Counted from the stretch's first letter, positions 36,101-43,010 are shown. The stretch: DNA of 64,000 bases from Diphasiastrum complanatum (GCA_029204225.1 CM055095.1:21071348-21135347), one strand, 5' to 3'. The notes: generated by a model from the letters alone, not told the origin. A program made the numbers and translations.

Positions 36101-39100
36101 AAATGGAAGAACATTCATGCTCTTAAACAGACCCCTGACCATTTGCAAGCAATTGAGGCCAGTCTTTCTTTAGGGCCTATGGCCTATAAGTGGTGGTTAA
36201 ATCTCCAGGAGACTAGGCAGACTCCCCGATCATGGAAAGCTTTTGAAGAAGCTTTCCTAAGAGAATTTCTACCAGAGAATGAACTTGATAGAGCCTGGGA
36301 AGCCTGGGAAAGAACAGTAATGGATAAATCCCTCATCCAATATATCTCGCAGTATCGAGAAGCAATTTTAAAGATTAAAAATATGGATGACTATCAGAAA
36401 ATCAGGGGATTTGTCCGTGGCCTCAAAGATGAATATAAAGTAGAGGTCCAGAGAAACTCGCCTACTACCCTTGAGCAAGCTCTCAGATATGCTCAAATCT
36501 ATGATGATTCAGTGGGTAGGAAGAGAGCGAGACAGCAACCACTTTCTGAGCAGCTTCCTCAGAAAGACTTTCAATTTAAAAAGAAATTTTTAAAAAGAAA
36601 GAAAGAAGATAAATTTAAAGGTGAAGCTCCTCAGAAACGCCCTTCACTCATACAGCCCTTAAAACCAGATGATTTTGAGAAAGCCAAACAGGAACGTTTG
36701 TGCTTTGTGTGTATGGGCAAGGGACACACAGTCAGACAGTGTCCCAAGGGGCCTTTCACAAAAAAAGATAAGAAAGATAAAAAACAAGTTCATCTTGTTC
36801 AGACTGTATGTTTCCCCAGTGACTCGGCAGCTTCCGAGATCAAAGTGTATCATGAAGATCATGAACACTGTTGCCAGCTGACCTCTGCAATGCTAGCGAG
36901 ACCCTTCAGCTTTGGGCCGCATGACCTAGTACGTATGCATGGGAAAGTTGGTAACCAGTCAGTAAGAGTCATGGTTGATGATGGGGCAACCCATAATTTC
37001 ATCAACCACACCCTGGTTAAAAAGCTTAAACTACCAGAAGTACCTAGTCAGCATAGGTACATAGTTTCATTAGCTAAGGGTGAAGATAAAAAAATATGGG
37101 AAACTATGGTAAGTAAGTTAAATCTTGGTATTCAGGGGTACCAAGATCAAATAAACTTTCAGATAATGCACCTGGATCGAACAGACATTGTTCTCGGGAG
37201 AGATTGGCTCTACAGTTTAGGACCTTCCCTCCACAGAAACTATCAGGAGAACACCCTCAGCTTTCAGTATAAAGGCCGAGAGATCCAGTTGCATGGGGAG
37301 CATGATGTTCCCAACAGCCCTATGGTCTGCAGTTCAGAGCTCTGTCAGCTAATCGGAGACGAAGACCATCAGGTATTCTTATGTGACTTTCAGTTTATTC
37401 CTGAAGTTTCTATTTCCAGTTCTATTCAGCAGAAAATCAGTAAATTAGAAACTTTATTGTCTAAATTTAAAGATGTTTTTCCTGAAGATTTGCCACATGG
37501 TTTACCACCTAGCAGAGAGGTAGATCATGTAATAAACCTAGTACCAGGTACAACACCTGTTTCTAAACCTCCGTATCGGGTCAGCCGAACAGAGGATGAA
37601 GAAATAACTAGGCAGTTAACAGACTATCTTGGGAAAGGCCAAATTCAGACCAGTAGTTCACCATGGGCCTCACCAGTCCTATTGGTGAAAAAGAAGGAGG
37701 GGTCTATGCGTCTTTGCGTAGATTACAGAGCCCTCAATAAAGTCACAATTAAGAATAAATACCCTATGCCTCGGGCAGACGAGTTGTTTGATCAACTCGA
37801 CGGGGCTACGTTTTTCAGTAAAATAGACCTTAGATCGGGATATCATCAAGTTCGTATACAATCGGAAGATGTCTCAAAAACAGCCTTTAGGACTCGTCAC
37901 GGTCATTATGAGTTTAAGGTGATGCCATTTGGGCTCACAAATGCTCCAGCTACCTTTATGACCTTGATGAACAGTGTCCTCAGACCATACTTGGGTAAAT
38001 TTGTAGTCGTATTTTTAGATGACATCCTCGTCTACAGCAAAACGAGGAAGGAGCATCTAAAACACCTCAGAAAGGTGTTTCGACTGCTCAGAAAGCATAA
38101 GCTTTATGCTAAACAATCCAAGTGTGAATTCTTCGTTGAAGAAGTAGCATATTTGGGTCACATTATCTCTTCAGATGGGATTAAGATGGACCCAAATAAG
38201 GTTAAAGCCATACTCAGTTGGCTGAGACCTCAGAATATTTTGGAACTTCAAATCTTTCTTGGTCTGGCGGGATATTACAGACGATTTGTCAAGGAATATG
38301 CTCAGATAGCAGTCCCTATGACAAATCTCCTTAAGGGGAAGGGAAAGGAGTTCATTTGGGAGTCCGCACAACAGGAGAGCTTTGATGCTCTCAAAACAGC
38401 CTTAGCTACAGCACCAGTTTTAAAAGTCGTCGACCCCAATCAGCCATTTGTGGTCGAAACAGATGCTAGCGACTTTGCAGTAGGTGCTGTGCTAACTCAG
38501 GGTGGACGACCAGTTGCGTTCGAGAGTAAAAAACTCGAGCCAGCACAGACTAGGTATAGTGCCTATGAAAAGGAACTCTTTTCTATAGTCCATGCCCTTA
38601 AGACTTGGAGGCATTATTTGTATGGTGCCAACTTTGAGGTCCTGACAGACCATGAGAGTCTCAGATACCTTTGCAATCAACCTGAGCTTAGAGGTCGGAA
38701 AGCTCGTTGGACAGAGTTGATGCAAGAGTTTGACATGTCTATCAGATATAGGCGTGGAAAATTCAATACAGTAGCAGATGCCCTTAGCAGAATGCCTATG
38801 ATAAACGAGCTGAGTTTTACTCAGATTCGTAATGAGTTACTCGAGTCCTTGAGAGGGAAATGCCAGCATGATGCATTCTTCTCTATTATCTGGAACTCAG
38901 TCCAGAACAGACAGTTACAGACTCCAGAACCAGTTCCCGGGGCTGGTGCCAGTTCATCCAAGAATACGGCAGCTTCCGTTGAGGATGATAATGAGTCCGA
39001 GTATACGTCGTCAGATGACGTTGAGGATTCTGAGCCTGTATCACCCAAGAAAACCCCAGTGGTTGAGGGTCAGTTGACTCAAGGATTCAAATGGAAACAG

Positions 39101-42100
39101 TATTCCATTCAGGATGAGTACTTGCTCTATAGAGATAGAGTATGTGTCCCCAATTCAGAGGATTATAGGCAGCAGGTCCTATATGAATGTCATGACAATC
39201 CTAGCGCGGGACACCCAGGCATACAGAAGACCTATGAGCTTCTTCGTAGGCAATTTTTCTGGCCCAGTATGAAAAAGGACGTCCACCAGTATGTAACCAG
39301 TTGCCAGAAATGTCAAGTAAATAAAGCAGAGCGTTTAAAGGCAGGAGGGTTGTTGCATCCCTTAGAAATACCAGCTGGTAAATGGGAGAGTATCTCCATG
39401 GATTTTATAGTAGGCCTGCCTAAAACCCAAAAGGGTAATGACGCTATATGGGTCACAGTTGACCGTCTGACCAAAATGGCTCATTTTATTCCGACCAAAA
39501 CAACCGTTAGAGCTCCAGAGTTAGCGAGGTTGTTTGTAGACGGGCTATTTAAATTGTACGGTCTACCTTCCGGCATAGTCAGCGACCGGGACAGTAAGTT
39601 TACTGGAAATTTTTGGAAGGCAGTATTCCATCATCTCCATACTAAACTTAATATGAGTACCACCGACCATCCACAGACGGACGGTCAAACAGAAAGGGTA
39701 AATCAAGTGCTGGAGGATATGCTTCGTGCATACGTCAGCAAGAGGCAGACTAATTGGGAGGAGTATCTCTCGATATTAGAGTTTGCTTACAACAGTACCA
39801 AACATTCAGCTACGGGATACAGCCCATTTATGCTGATGTACGGTTTTCAGCCACGCTCACCCACAGCTGTAGGGTTTAAACAAGAAAAAGTTGAAGCAGC
39901 CAGAAACTTTTTAGAAGACCTAAACCAGATGATAGAACATGCTAAGCGTAGCATTAGACAATCCCAGGATCGAGCCAGGCATTATGCAGATCCACACAGA
40001 CGGGATGTGCAGTTCTCCACTGGTGAGAGAGTCTACTTGAGAGTCCCAGTTGACTCTAAAACCCTCAAATCAGGAGTGTGTGCTAAGTTGTCTCCAAGGT
40101 ATTGTGGTCCCTTTACCATCAGTAGGAGACTAGGCGAGGTCACCTATGAACTAGAACTCCCACACAGCAGTAAGGTTTTTCCAGTTTTTCATGTAAGTCA
40201 GTTACGAAAAGCCTTAACCAGATCAGATAATCTGGTAGGGGACAGTGTTCTAGTTCTCCCATTGGATCCTCAACAACCTCCACATGAACCAGAGGAAATT
40301 CTTGATAGTAGAGAGACGCAGACTCGTCATACTCTATACCGAGAATATCTGGTTAAGTGGAATGATCAGCCTGTTGAGAATGCCACTTGGGAAAGAGGCA
40401 GCGTCCTTCGCAAGATTTTTCCAGACTTTGTCTTAGAGGACCAAGACGGTTCTTAAGGGGGAGGGAGTGTTACGAGCTCGTAACCAGTGCCGAACCCTAG
40501 AGAACACAGATAGGTCAGATACCACAGTCAGGGTCGTGTCCAGCGTACATGACCAACAGGGCAAGACAGTGTGAGTAGTGTGCCCCAGCACGGTCCATAG
40601 CCATGGCGGGCCTAACACAGCCTAGGGACCCTGTCAGCAGGATAGGGCCCCCAGTTGGGTCCCGACGTGCAGTCGGCCACGTCAGTGCCACGTGGCCGAC
40701 ACTTGGCAGTAGCATGCTACCAGTCCTCACACTGGGCTAGGAGGGGCTTACTCTATATCAGGGAGTAGGCAAGGTTGGGTGGATCAGTTAGTGTTTGCCC
40801 TACTGTGGTGTTAGGATCTATTACAGAAAGGCAGCCCAATATCAATAGTGAAGGATCATTGACAACCTATCATGAAGTTTCACGCCCAATGTGGGAGACT
40901 TCTCTTGCTAAATTTTTACTTGAAAACATTTTTAATGTGAACAAATTTGAAAAAAGGTAAAAACCTTTTGTTGAATATGTGGTCCCTAAAGTGAAGGGTT
41001 AAGCCCTCAAAAAAGTTTGTGCCCTTTGATTATATTTGGAGTGTCCTGAAATCTACTTGTTAGACTAAACGTTTGCAGAATTTCATTGTGGAGAGGGTTT
41101 AATCCTTCTGTGAACGGCCCAATCCTTCATCTTCATTATGAATTTTGGTCCAGCCCTTATTCAAAGTCTTTTACCTCAACTTTTCTAGGCTTTAACTATC
41201 TGAATCTTTACATTCAACTGCAATACAAGCTTTATGTGCTCTCCCTCCTCTCTTCTCTCATTACGTGGTAGCTGCATTGTTGTGTGCTCTAATTTTCAAC
41301 ATGGTATCAAAGGAGGTTATGATCAAAATCTGAATCTGAAAGGCTGTATGTAGTCTACACAAAAATGATAGATAGCTAATCCATGATTCGATTATTCCTA
41401 GTAATACAAGGCATTAATGGAGCGTGCAATGTTTTGCAAATCACACAATTAGCGAGTGTTGTCATGCCACATGTACCAAGCTGCTATAAACTATTGTAAA
41501 ACATATATCTCAACGGTTACAAAATGAATGCATACGGTTGCATAATATCATATGACAAATTAACAATTCCGTGTTAAGAATACAAAATTTCTAAATGAAA
41601 ATTAGAACGTTGAATTTAGACATAAGAACAAAATAACAAGAAAAACAAGTTCATGCCAAGATTTACTTGCCACTTTTCACCTTAGTATGAAAGAGGTCAT
41701 CAGGCAGATAGCTACCTTCCGCAGTGCCTCACTGCATGTGCAGCTTGCCCTATGGTCGGCTATGGTCCATAGTTGTCTGCTTAAATTTCTTTGTATTTGG
41801 AAAAGAGCCCACCAGGCACAATTTGGCTTGAGAAACCTTACAGATTTCTGAAAAGCTGAAAGGAACCTCACGGATTAGTAAGGTTCCTCTCATGCGGGAT
41901 AGCTTTTTGTCAGCTAGTTTTGAGTCTAGATTTGAGTTGATTTTCAAGAGTTTGCCTGGATTCAATAGATTCGCTTCCAGCAAGCTGTAATTTTCTTGAG
42001 AGCAATTTTTTGCAAGTCTTAATGTCAGGGAAGGGCTCCATTATTTAAGCGCCCTCAGGTGCCTCTAAACGAGGAAGGCCTGCCTTCCCCTCCGCATATC

Positions 42101-42404
42101 AACCTTTTGAATTAGACATTAAAAGACAGCAAACAGAAGTTGATGAAAGATAGGGTTGTGAGGAATAACCAACCTCCCTCACTTCCTCAGCACTTTTCGA
42201 AGAAACATGAGCAGTCCCCACCAGGAAAAGCTCTGCTCCACTCTCTGGATTGCGCAGATATGAGACCCTGCCTTCTCCTGGGCCTCCCCAATGCACTGAT
42301 CGCCGCTGCAGCAGCAACAATGCACACAAATCCAGACATGGTGGACGATGCTGCTGCCGCTGCCTTAGCGCAGCGATGCGATCAGAACGCGAGAGGACGA
42401 ACAT
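13592..42404 (-). CDS. TraB domain-containing protein (six exons, giant introns)
   Basis: This host gene was joined by eye from six phase-0 exons on the minus strand, giving 285 codons and a stop at 13,592-13,594. Family landmarks appear in order: [15 protein letters not shown] with GTAH at residues 63-66; [20 protein letters not shown] (the E-L-C signature, residues 76-94, spanning exons 1-3); [36 protein letters not shown] then [10 protein letters not shown]; and [17 protein letters not shown], with the C-terminal GxxH at 266-269. TraB proteins (bacterial TraB/PrgY, metazoan TRABD/TIKI, plant TraB) share these GTAH/GxxH motifs. Plant members have been placed at mitochondrial or ER membranes, but I see no clear membrane segment here. 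Introns 1 to 5 are 15,215, 2,791, 9,697, 94 and 158 bp. The three long ones are full of retrotransposons, yet all coding exons stay open with consensus GT/AG borders. Only the N-terminus is uncertain. Confidence 0.9.
13894..14088 (-). CDS. TraB gene exon 5
   Basis: 65 codons starting [16 protein letters not shown] and ending [10 protein letters not shown], acceptor GTATAG|GAA, donor CTT|GTATGG. Only a 94-bp intron separates it from exon 4. It corresponds to the segment before the family's E-F-P-x-L...ERD motif. Confidence 0.9.
14183..14245 (-). CDS. TraB gene exon 4
   Basis: 21 codons, [21 protein letters not shown], between CTCAG| and |GTAGGA. It continues exon 3 (EFK|VAMEEA) and matches the family's E-F-R-x-A-x-x-E-A..G-A-x-V-x-L-G-D-R region. 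The usual G-D-R is M-D-Q here. Confidence 0.88.
14990..15285 (+). mobile_element. Remnant of a gypsy 5' LTR
   Basis: This stretch immediately precedes a primer-binding site and contains a TATATAT box at about 15,166. That is consistent with the right part of an LTR. The left boundary was not found, and the start of the matching 3' LTR (TGTTATGTACC at about 16,394) has no counterpart here, so it is truncated. Confidence 0.45.
15286..15297 (+). other. Primer-binding site (initiator Met, one change)
   Basis: TGGTATTAGAGC, one base from the canonical TGGTATCAGAGC. Confidence 0.75.
15409..16493 (+). pseudogene. Ty3/gypsy chromovirus integrase-chromodomain remnant
   Basis: After the primer site most of gag, protease, RT and RNase H is missing. 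The frame re-enters inside integrase at [16 protein letters not shown] and continues through [16 protein letters not shown], with the catalytic-Glu region kept, to [17 protein letters not shown]. It then shifts frame at about 15,775. The second frame carries the integrase tail and a chromodomain ([20 protein letters not shown], then [12 protein letters not shown]). A purine tract (AGGGGAGGAA, about 16,383) and an LTR start TGTTATGTACC follow. That LTR is cut at 16,493 by the copia LTR. It lies in TraB intron 3. Confidence 0.85.
16494..16934 (-). mobile_element. 3' LTR of an internally deleted copia
   Basis: It runs from TGATAGAATAG to ATTTCTAACA in plus orientation (441 bp), followed by polypurine tract CTTCCCCTT (rc AAGGGGAAG, 16,935-16,943). 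Its other copy is only a stub at 19,238. It shares its outline, including the ACTCACACAAAAC block, with the solo LTR at 30,657-31,110, so the two are related. Confidence 0.82.
16944..18745 (-). pseudogene. Ty1/copia polyprotein with internal deletions
   Basis: Read on the minus strand, gag starts at about 18,706 ([20 protein letters not shown]) but stops after about 70 residues. The next block is already the integrase C-terminus ([20 protein letters not shown], then [12 protein letters not shown]). After a linker comes the RT start ([34 protein letters not shown] at about 17,370), which jumps straight to RNase H ([18 protein letters not shown], then [12 protein letters not shown]). The gag C-terminus, protease, most of integrase and the RT catalytic core are therefore deleted in two steps. 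It is nested in intron 3 of the TraB gene. Confidence 0.88.
18746..19225 (-). other. GC-rich repetitive leader of this copia
   Basis: Between primer site and gag lies a C/T-rich stretch with degenerate repeats of CAGACCTGTCTGGTCGCTGC (clearest at about 18,999-19,060) and of CCTGCCCCGAATC (18,858 and 18,958). Its composition is strikingly different from the AT-rich flanks. Confidence 0.65.
19226..19250 (-). mobile_element. Copia primer site and truncated 5' LTR stub
   Basis: GCTCTGATACCA (19,226-19,237) is the reverse complement of the initiator-Met site. It is followed by TGATAGAATG, identical to the first ten bases of the LTR at 16,494. The LTR is then lost where the LINE-like sequence begins. 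Confidence 0.82.
19251..20810 (+). pseudogene. LINE (non-LTR retrotransposon) RT C-terminal remnant
   Basis: The plus-strand frame reads [20 protein letters not shown], then [12 protein letters not shown] and [17 protein letters not shown]. These are the thumb and downstream blocks of LINE reverse transcriptases. Further on, [20 protein letters not shown] (about 20,400) is the C-terminal zinc-ribbon-like element these proteins often carry. Stops and frame changes lie between the blocks. An acidic Asp/Glu-rich coding stretch follows at about 20,670. The 5' part is missing, as is usual for LINE copies. It truncates the copia LTR at about 19,250. Confidence 0.82.
21088..21146. repeat. (CT)n microsatellite
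   Basis: Near-pure CT repeat, about 59 bp, with one CG interruption at 21,122-21,123. Confidence 0.97.
21147..21744. other. No feature recognised
   Basis: Sequence between the CT repeat and the copia gag start. It could be the leader of the element that follows, but no primer site or LTR end was found. Confidence 0.4.
21746..23220 (+). pseudogene. Ty1/copia gag to integrase remnant
   Basis: The plus strand starts ATG with [20 protein letters not shown] and [10 protein letters not shown], a copia gag N-terminus. After breaks it shows a Lys-rich stretch ([17 protein letters not shown]), a decayed zinc knuckle ([15 protein letters not shown], about 22,455), and an integrase entry (LALVHSDLC) near 22,840 followed by scattered integrase-like sequence. 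Multiple stops and frameshifts are present. No LTR pair was found. It sits in TraB intron 3. Confidence 0.8.
23221..23942. other. Intron 3 sequence, nothing recognised
   Basis: No repeat end or coding block could be identified in this last part of intron 3, next to exon 3. Confidence 0.5.
23943..24134 (-). CDS. TraB gene exon 3
   Basis: 64 codons from [12 protein letters not shown] to GFEPGMEFK. Acceptor CACAG|ATA, donor AAG|GTTTGA. It covers the ELC motif and the helical middle of the domain ([14 protein letters not shown]), leading into the conserved G-x-E-F-K/R that precedes the next exon. Confidence 0.92.
24968..25030. repeat. Cluster of TTCAAACGTTTGAA palindromes
   Basis: GTTCAAACGTTTGAAAC occurs near 24,968 and again as TTTCAAACGTTTGAAA near 25,009, with the related TTTCAAATGTTTCAAAC between them. 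A further variant (TTTCAAACGCGTTTCAA) lies at 25,319. It is in TraB intron 2. Confidence 0.85.
26230..26241 (-). other. Decayed copia primer site with LTR start
   Basis: GCTCTGATACTA is one base from the reverse complement of the initiator-Met site and is followed at once by TG (TGTAATTCG..., 26,242). That is the layout of a minus-strand copia 5' end. The LTR's outer boundary and any coding region were not found. Confidence 0.5.
26926..26958 (-). CDS. TraB gene exon 2 (33-bp microexon)
   Basis: Eleven codons, [11 protein letters not shown], bounded by TTTTGCAG| and |GTATGT. They exactly fill the gap between SAEEVRE (exon 1) and [10 protein letters not shown] (exon 3), restoring the family block REVI..KPDxVxxELC. 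Both borders are phase 0. Confidence 0.92.
26959..30062. other. Intron 1, proximal part; nothing firmly identified
   Basis: There is a long AT-rich stretch with short ORFs only. Plus-strand 28,797-28,932 holds a hydrophilic 40-odd-residue frame ([18 protein letters not shown], then [12 protein letters not shown]) that looks protein-like, but I cannot assign it to a family. Elsewhere I see no LTR ends, primer sites or conserved motifs. Confidence 0.45.
30063..30401 (+). mobile_element. Small LTR, family A, copy 1
   Basis: It ends TTCAACA at 30,401 directly before a plus-strand primer site TGGTATCAAAGC (30,402). It is similar over its length to the block at 40,969-41,301, including ATACAAGCTTTRTGTG followed by CTCTC-rich sequence. 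The start TGTTTTGTG is approximate. No coding region follows. Confidence 0.6.
30402..30413 (+). other. Primer-binding site of LTR family A, copy 1
   Basis: TGGTATCAAAGC, one base from the canonical initiator-Met primer site, immediately after the LTR end. Confidence 0.7.
30532..30556. repeat. (GA)n microsatellite
   Basis: Twelve GA units just upstream of the non-autonomous copia element. Confidence 0.95.
30657..31110 (-). mobile_element. Solo LTR nested in the copia 3' LTR
   Basis: 454 bp from TGTGATACAAAT to ATTTCTAACA in plus orientation, flanked by CCAAG on both sides (30,652-30,656 and 31,111-31,115). Removing it and one CCAAG restores the interrupted LTR exactly. It resembles the copia LTR at 16,494-16,934. 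No internal sequence remains, so LTR-LTR recombination deleted the rest. Confidence 0.92.
31718..32824 (-). CDS. Gag-like chimeric ORF of the non-autonomous copia
   Basis: A 368-codon open frame starts [20 protein letters not shown]. Residues 1 to about 75 are copia gag ([20 protein letters not shown], then [19 protein letters not shown]). After that I recognise nothing: no zinc knuckle and no protease. The rest is Ser- and Leu-rich, has a hydrophobic run near the middle ([20 protein letters not shown]) and a repeated Gln-Gln/Val-Gly phrase ([20 protein letters not shown]). The frame is intact in an element whose LTRs have diverged about 2%. That may be chance or weak constraint. It could be a captured sequence fused to gag. 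Function unknown. Confidence 0.6.
   Translation of the reverse strand: MASDLGAIRTCSGKDMLDGTNYSSWSCKLRFGIDVMIKILSVTRSILYHLRFCKSSKSAWETLLKIYQIKDSSSCFLLSTSSSLNVEEQKRHAKFDHCLFTSTSLHRNVGMVEHSSSLEPFVANDGCISEELYEQASQVYVLEKAEIKHSLKPFCTNGGGEKIMSISTLVQSGVLLDSLGVQSGKLLVFFLKMVDNIFSHGLLIIFSLCHIVSILLCIGNGLWKVFGQQGPHLEHFGQQTVGDFVAVGQLATVSCWLSEYLRDKKTSFYLGENTHASPKSVPYADFPVLMLTSYDDGVALPSVGEQIIDSKIREDVMVKEYHTLLYVSCGNKTYGIIWEPLMDCKSIFRLVAGFLVTYFGWSMLVFTL
32825..33654 (-). other. Leader of the non-autonomous copia with repeated GGCGCCCT motif
   Basis: This non-coding leader carries (plus orientation) GGGCGCCCTCCTGCAA (33,309), GGCGCCTTCCTGCAA (33,427), GGCGCCCTCCTGCAA (33,510), GGGCGCCCT (33,623) and CGCCCTCCTACAAGC (32,957). 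GGGCGCCC is self-complementary. The same motif is in the leader at 9.0-9.3 kb. Confidence 0.8.
33655..33666 (-). other. Primer-binding site, initiator tRNA-Met
   Basis: The reverse complement is TGGTATCAGAGC, directly abutting the LTR at 33,667. Confidence 0.95.
33667..34124 (-). mobile_element. 5' LTR of the non-autonomous copia
   Basis: 458 bp with TG..CA ends and an imperfect terminal inverted repeat (TGTAGGAAAT/ATTTCTAACA). It has an (AAG)n-rich segment near 33,718-33,750, and the conserved CTCGACCTTTTGGGTCAAAG hairpin-like block also found in the LTR at 9.3-9.85 kb. Confidence 0.93.
34508..34865 (+). mobile_element. 5' LTR of the chromovirus
   Basis: 358 bp, TGTTACGAGCTCGTAAC to ATTACA. 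The first bases form a palindrome around GAGCTC. The inner part is unusually GC-rich for this region (CGGCCACGTCAGTGCCACGT). Antisense frames within it are not genes. Confidence 0.97.
34867..34879 (+). other. Chromovirus primer-binding site
   Basis: TGGTATCAGAGCC, complementary to initiator tRNA-Met, one base after the LTR. Confidence 0.95.
34880..35668 (+). other. Chromovirus 5' leader
   Basis: 789 bp without a supported ORF. It contains repeated phrases around GAAATTTCAGA, TTTTTCAGCGAGT and AGCGAGT (about 35,045 to 35,430), suggesting internal repeats in the untranslated leader. Confidence 0.7.
35669..40456 (+). CDS. Chromovirus gag-pol polyprotein, intact (1,595 aa)
   Basis: A single open frame encodes all domains in Ty3/gypsy order. 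Gag core: about 142-290, with WWLNL and FLREFLP. Zinc knuckle: [14 protein letters not shown] at 345-358. Aspartic protease: VDDGATHNF, from about 436. [26 protein letters not shown], and catalytic FLDD at 782-785. RNase H: ETDASD with Asp932, [15 protein letters not shown] near 1,040. Integrase: H-H-C-C zinc finger about 1,173-1,214, catalytic-core Asp in MDFIVGLP near 1,244, SDRDSKF near 1,306, Glu1342 in DGQTERVN. Chromodomain: [14 protein letters not shown] to TWERGSVL, about 1,543-1,590. Gag and pol are fused without a frameshift. The protease site is D-D-G where D-S/T-G is usual. The ATG is the first after the leader. The product should assemble in the cytoplasm and integrate in the nucleus. 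Confidence 0.96.
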   Translation: MTTPQGPDQPQERGFDELETEALAYRKGKEPMEVEEQEQFAEELDELVTKEQFLQLVTEVDELKLALANFKSSVDDSFAEFKNLILSSAKGSLPSTSQLSPSPLPSVSGETLPSHPSVFKDLKPPTFNGEEKDRNADILQTFLSKWKNIHALKQTPDHLQAIEASLSLGPMAYKWWLNLQETRQTPRSWKAFEEAFLREFLPENELDRAWEAWERTVMDKSLIQYISQYREAILKIKNMDDYQKIRGFVRGLKDEYKVEVQRNSPTTLEQALRYAQIYDDSVGRKRARQQPLSEQLPQKDFQFKKKFLKRKKEDKFKGEAPQKRPSLIQPLKPDDFEKAKQERLCFVCMGKGHTVRQCPKGPFTKKDKKDKKQVHLVQTVCFPSDSAASEIKVYHEDHEHCCQLTSAMLARPFSFGPHDLVRMHGKVGNQSVRVMVDDGATHNFINHTLVKKLKLPEVPSQHRYIVSLAKGEDKKIWETMVSKLNLGIQGYQDQINFQIMHLDRTDIVLGRDWLYSLGPSLHRNYQENTLSFQYKGREIQLHGEHDVPNSPMVCSSELCQLIGDEDHQVFLCDFQFIPEVSISSSIQQKISKLETLLSKFKDVFPEDLPHGLPPSREVDHVINLVPGTTPVSKPPYRVSRTEDEEITRQLTDYLGKGQIQTSSSPWASPVLLVKKKEGSMRLCVDYRALNKVTIKNKYPMPRADELFDQLDGATFFSKIDLRSGYHQVRIQSEDVSKTAFRTRHGHYEFKVMPFGLTNAPATFMTLMNSVLRPYLGKFVVVFLDDILVYSKTRKEHLKHLRKVFRLLRKHKLYAKQSKCEFFVEEVAYLGHIISSDGIKMDPNKVKAILSWLRPQNILELQIFLGLAGYYRRFVKEYAQIAVPMTNLLKGKGKEFIWESAQQESFDALKTALATAPVLKVVDPNQPFVVETDASDFAVGAVLTQGGRPVAFESKKLEPAQTRYSAYEKELFSIVHALKTWRHYLYGANFEVLTDHESLRYLCNQPELRGRKARWTELMQEFDMSIRYRRGKFNTVADALSRMPMINELSFTQIRNELLESLRGKCQHDAFFSIIWNSVQNRQLQTPEPVPGAGASSSKNTAASVEDDNESEYTSSDDVEDSEPVSPKKTPVVEGQLTQGFKWKQYSIQDEYLLYRDRVCVPNSEDYRQQVLYECHDNPSAGHPGIQKTYELLRRQFFWPSMKKDVHQYVTSCQKCQVNKAERLKAGGLLHPLEIPAGKWESISMDFIVGLPKTQKGNDAIWVTVDRLTKMAHFIPTKTTVRAPELARLFVDGLFKLYGLPSGIVSDRDSKFTGNFWKAVFHHLHTKLNMSTTDHPQTDGQTERVNQVLEDMLRAYVSKRQTNWEEYLSILEFAYNSTKHSATGYSPFMLMYGFQPRSPTAVGFKQEKVEAARNFLEDLNQMIEHAKRSIRQSQDRARHYADPHRRDVQFSTGERVYLRVPVDSKTLKSGVCAKLSPRYCGPFTISRRLGEVTYELELPHSSKVFPVFHVSQLRKALTRSDNLVGDSVLVLPLDPQQPPHEPEEILDSRETQTRHTLYREYLVKWNDQPVENATWERGSVLRKIFPDFVLEDQDGS
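40455..40467 (+). other. Chromovirus polypurine tract
   Basis: AAGGGGGAGGGAG immediately before the 3' LTR; it overlaps the last bases of the stop codon of gag-pol. Confidence 0.93.
40468..40825 (+). mobile_element. 3' LTR of the chromovirus
   Basis: 358 bp, essentially identical to the 5' copy, followed by the target duplication GAAAG. Confidence 0.97.
40969..41301 (+). mobile_element. Small LTR, family A, copy 2
   Basis: It runs from TGTTGAA to TTCAACA, a perfect 7-bp terminal inverted repeat, 333 bp, followed at once by a primer-like TGGTATCAAAG. It is similar to the block at 30,063-30,401. No coding region follows in either copy. Confidence 0.68.
41302..41312 (+). other. Primer-binding site of LTR family A, copy 2
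   Basis: TGGTATCAAAG, initiator-Met type with one change, directly after the LTR end. Confidence 0.65.
41313..42173. other. Start of TraB intron 1; no gene recognised
   Basis: This is intronic on the minus strand. Overlapping short ORFs here match no family. The intron donor is at 42,173 (GTTGGT). Confidence 0.5.
42174..42404 (-). CDS. TraB gene exon 1
   Basis: 77 codons ending SAEEVRE, with donor GAG|GTTGGT. The in-frame ATG chosen is at 42,404-42,402, starting [14 protein letters not shown] second ATG at 42,339 has a better context (CCACCATGTC) and opens an Ala-rich hydrophobic start ([15 protein letters not shown]), but it is out of frame with the conserved LRNPESG..GTAHVS segment. The true N-terminus may therefore involve an undetected small intron, or an indel. 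The conserved part from about residue 46 on is secure. Confidence 0.85.
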
Positions 42405-42600
42405 CACATTGCCTTTGGTTGCTATCAACAAAAAAAAAAGAAGAGAAAGGAGGAGGAGAGCACATAAACCCTAACCCGAAACCCTAAGAGGGCCTTTAAC
42501 CTAATAACATAATATAAACCCTAAGAAGCCCCCTAACCCTATATAGAACCCTAACTAGATTAGGGCTCTTATCTCACTATTCAAGAAAGCCGGCAAACTA
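42405..42600 (-). promoter_or_regulatory. TraB gene 5' region with telo-box cluster
   Basis: Within about 150 bp upstream of the TraB start, the plus strand carries three perfect AAACCCTAA telo-boxes (42,466-42,474; 42,479-42,487; 42,516-42,524). Partial copies are at 42,531-42,541 (CCCTAACCCTA) and 42,548-42,554. Telo-boxes are known cis-elements near plant transcription starts, often in housekeeping and translation genes. A purine-rich tract (42,431-42,460) lies between them and the ATG, probably 5' UTR. Confidence 0.7.
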
Positions 42601-42889
42601 CAAGAATGCTACTTTCTCAAAATTTGGTATTATGAAAATTTTTACGATCTTTTATATAGGCATATAAACCCCTTTATGAGTAATGGTCATCAGAAAATCG
42701 AGAGGCTTAAAAGATTCAGGTCTTTTTTTGGACAACTCAAAAAAGGTTTTCCGAGCATGTTCTCTACTCCCAATGATATACCGATACCATGCCATGGTTT
42801 AGTTGTCACACTGCATTTGATTTGATTTATTAGATTTTCTACTCACACTTGTAAATGTAGAGCCAAGTTCCTCACATGTGAGATGAAAC

Positions 42890-42991
<102 letters not shown>

Positions 42992-43010
42992 CGCGCGATC
43001 TCTGACACCA

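Larger units (their letters stand above)
34508..40825 (+). mobile_element. Complete Ty3/gypsy chromovirus
   Basis: 6,318 bp flanked by the target duplication GAAAG (34,503-34,507 and 40,826-40,830). The two 358-bp LTRs (34,508-34,865 and 40,468-40,825) begin TGTTACGAGC and end CTATTACA. By eye they differ at one base (CTAGAAGG versus CTAGGAGG). It has a primer site, leader, one uninterrupted gag-pol ORF and polypurine tract. It lies in TraB intron 1 in antisense orientation. Everything needed for autonomous movement appears present, so this is the youngest insertion in the window. Confidence 0.97.

Noticed and set aside
35740-39077. Several short ORFs antisense to or out of frame with the gag-pol ORF
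   Set aside because: They overlap an intact 1,595-codon domain-bearing frame and have no domain content.
41677-41983. Minus-strand ORFs considered as a TraB exon
   Set aside because: Neither continues the REV..ELC block; the microexon at 26,926-26,958 fits exactly with consensus borders and phase.
42140-42487. Plus-strand 115-codon ORF over the TraB 5' region
   Set aside because: It is antisense to TraB exon 1, whose minus-strand frame carries the conserved motifs, so this is a shadow frame.
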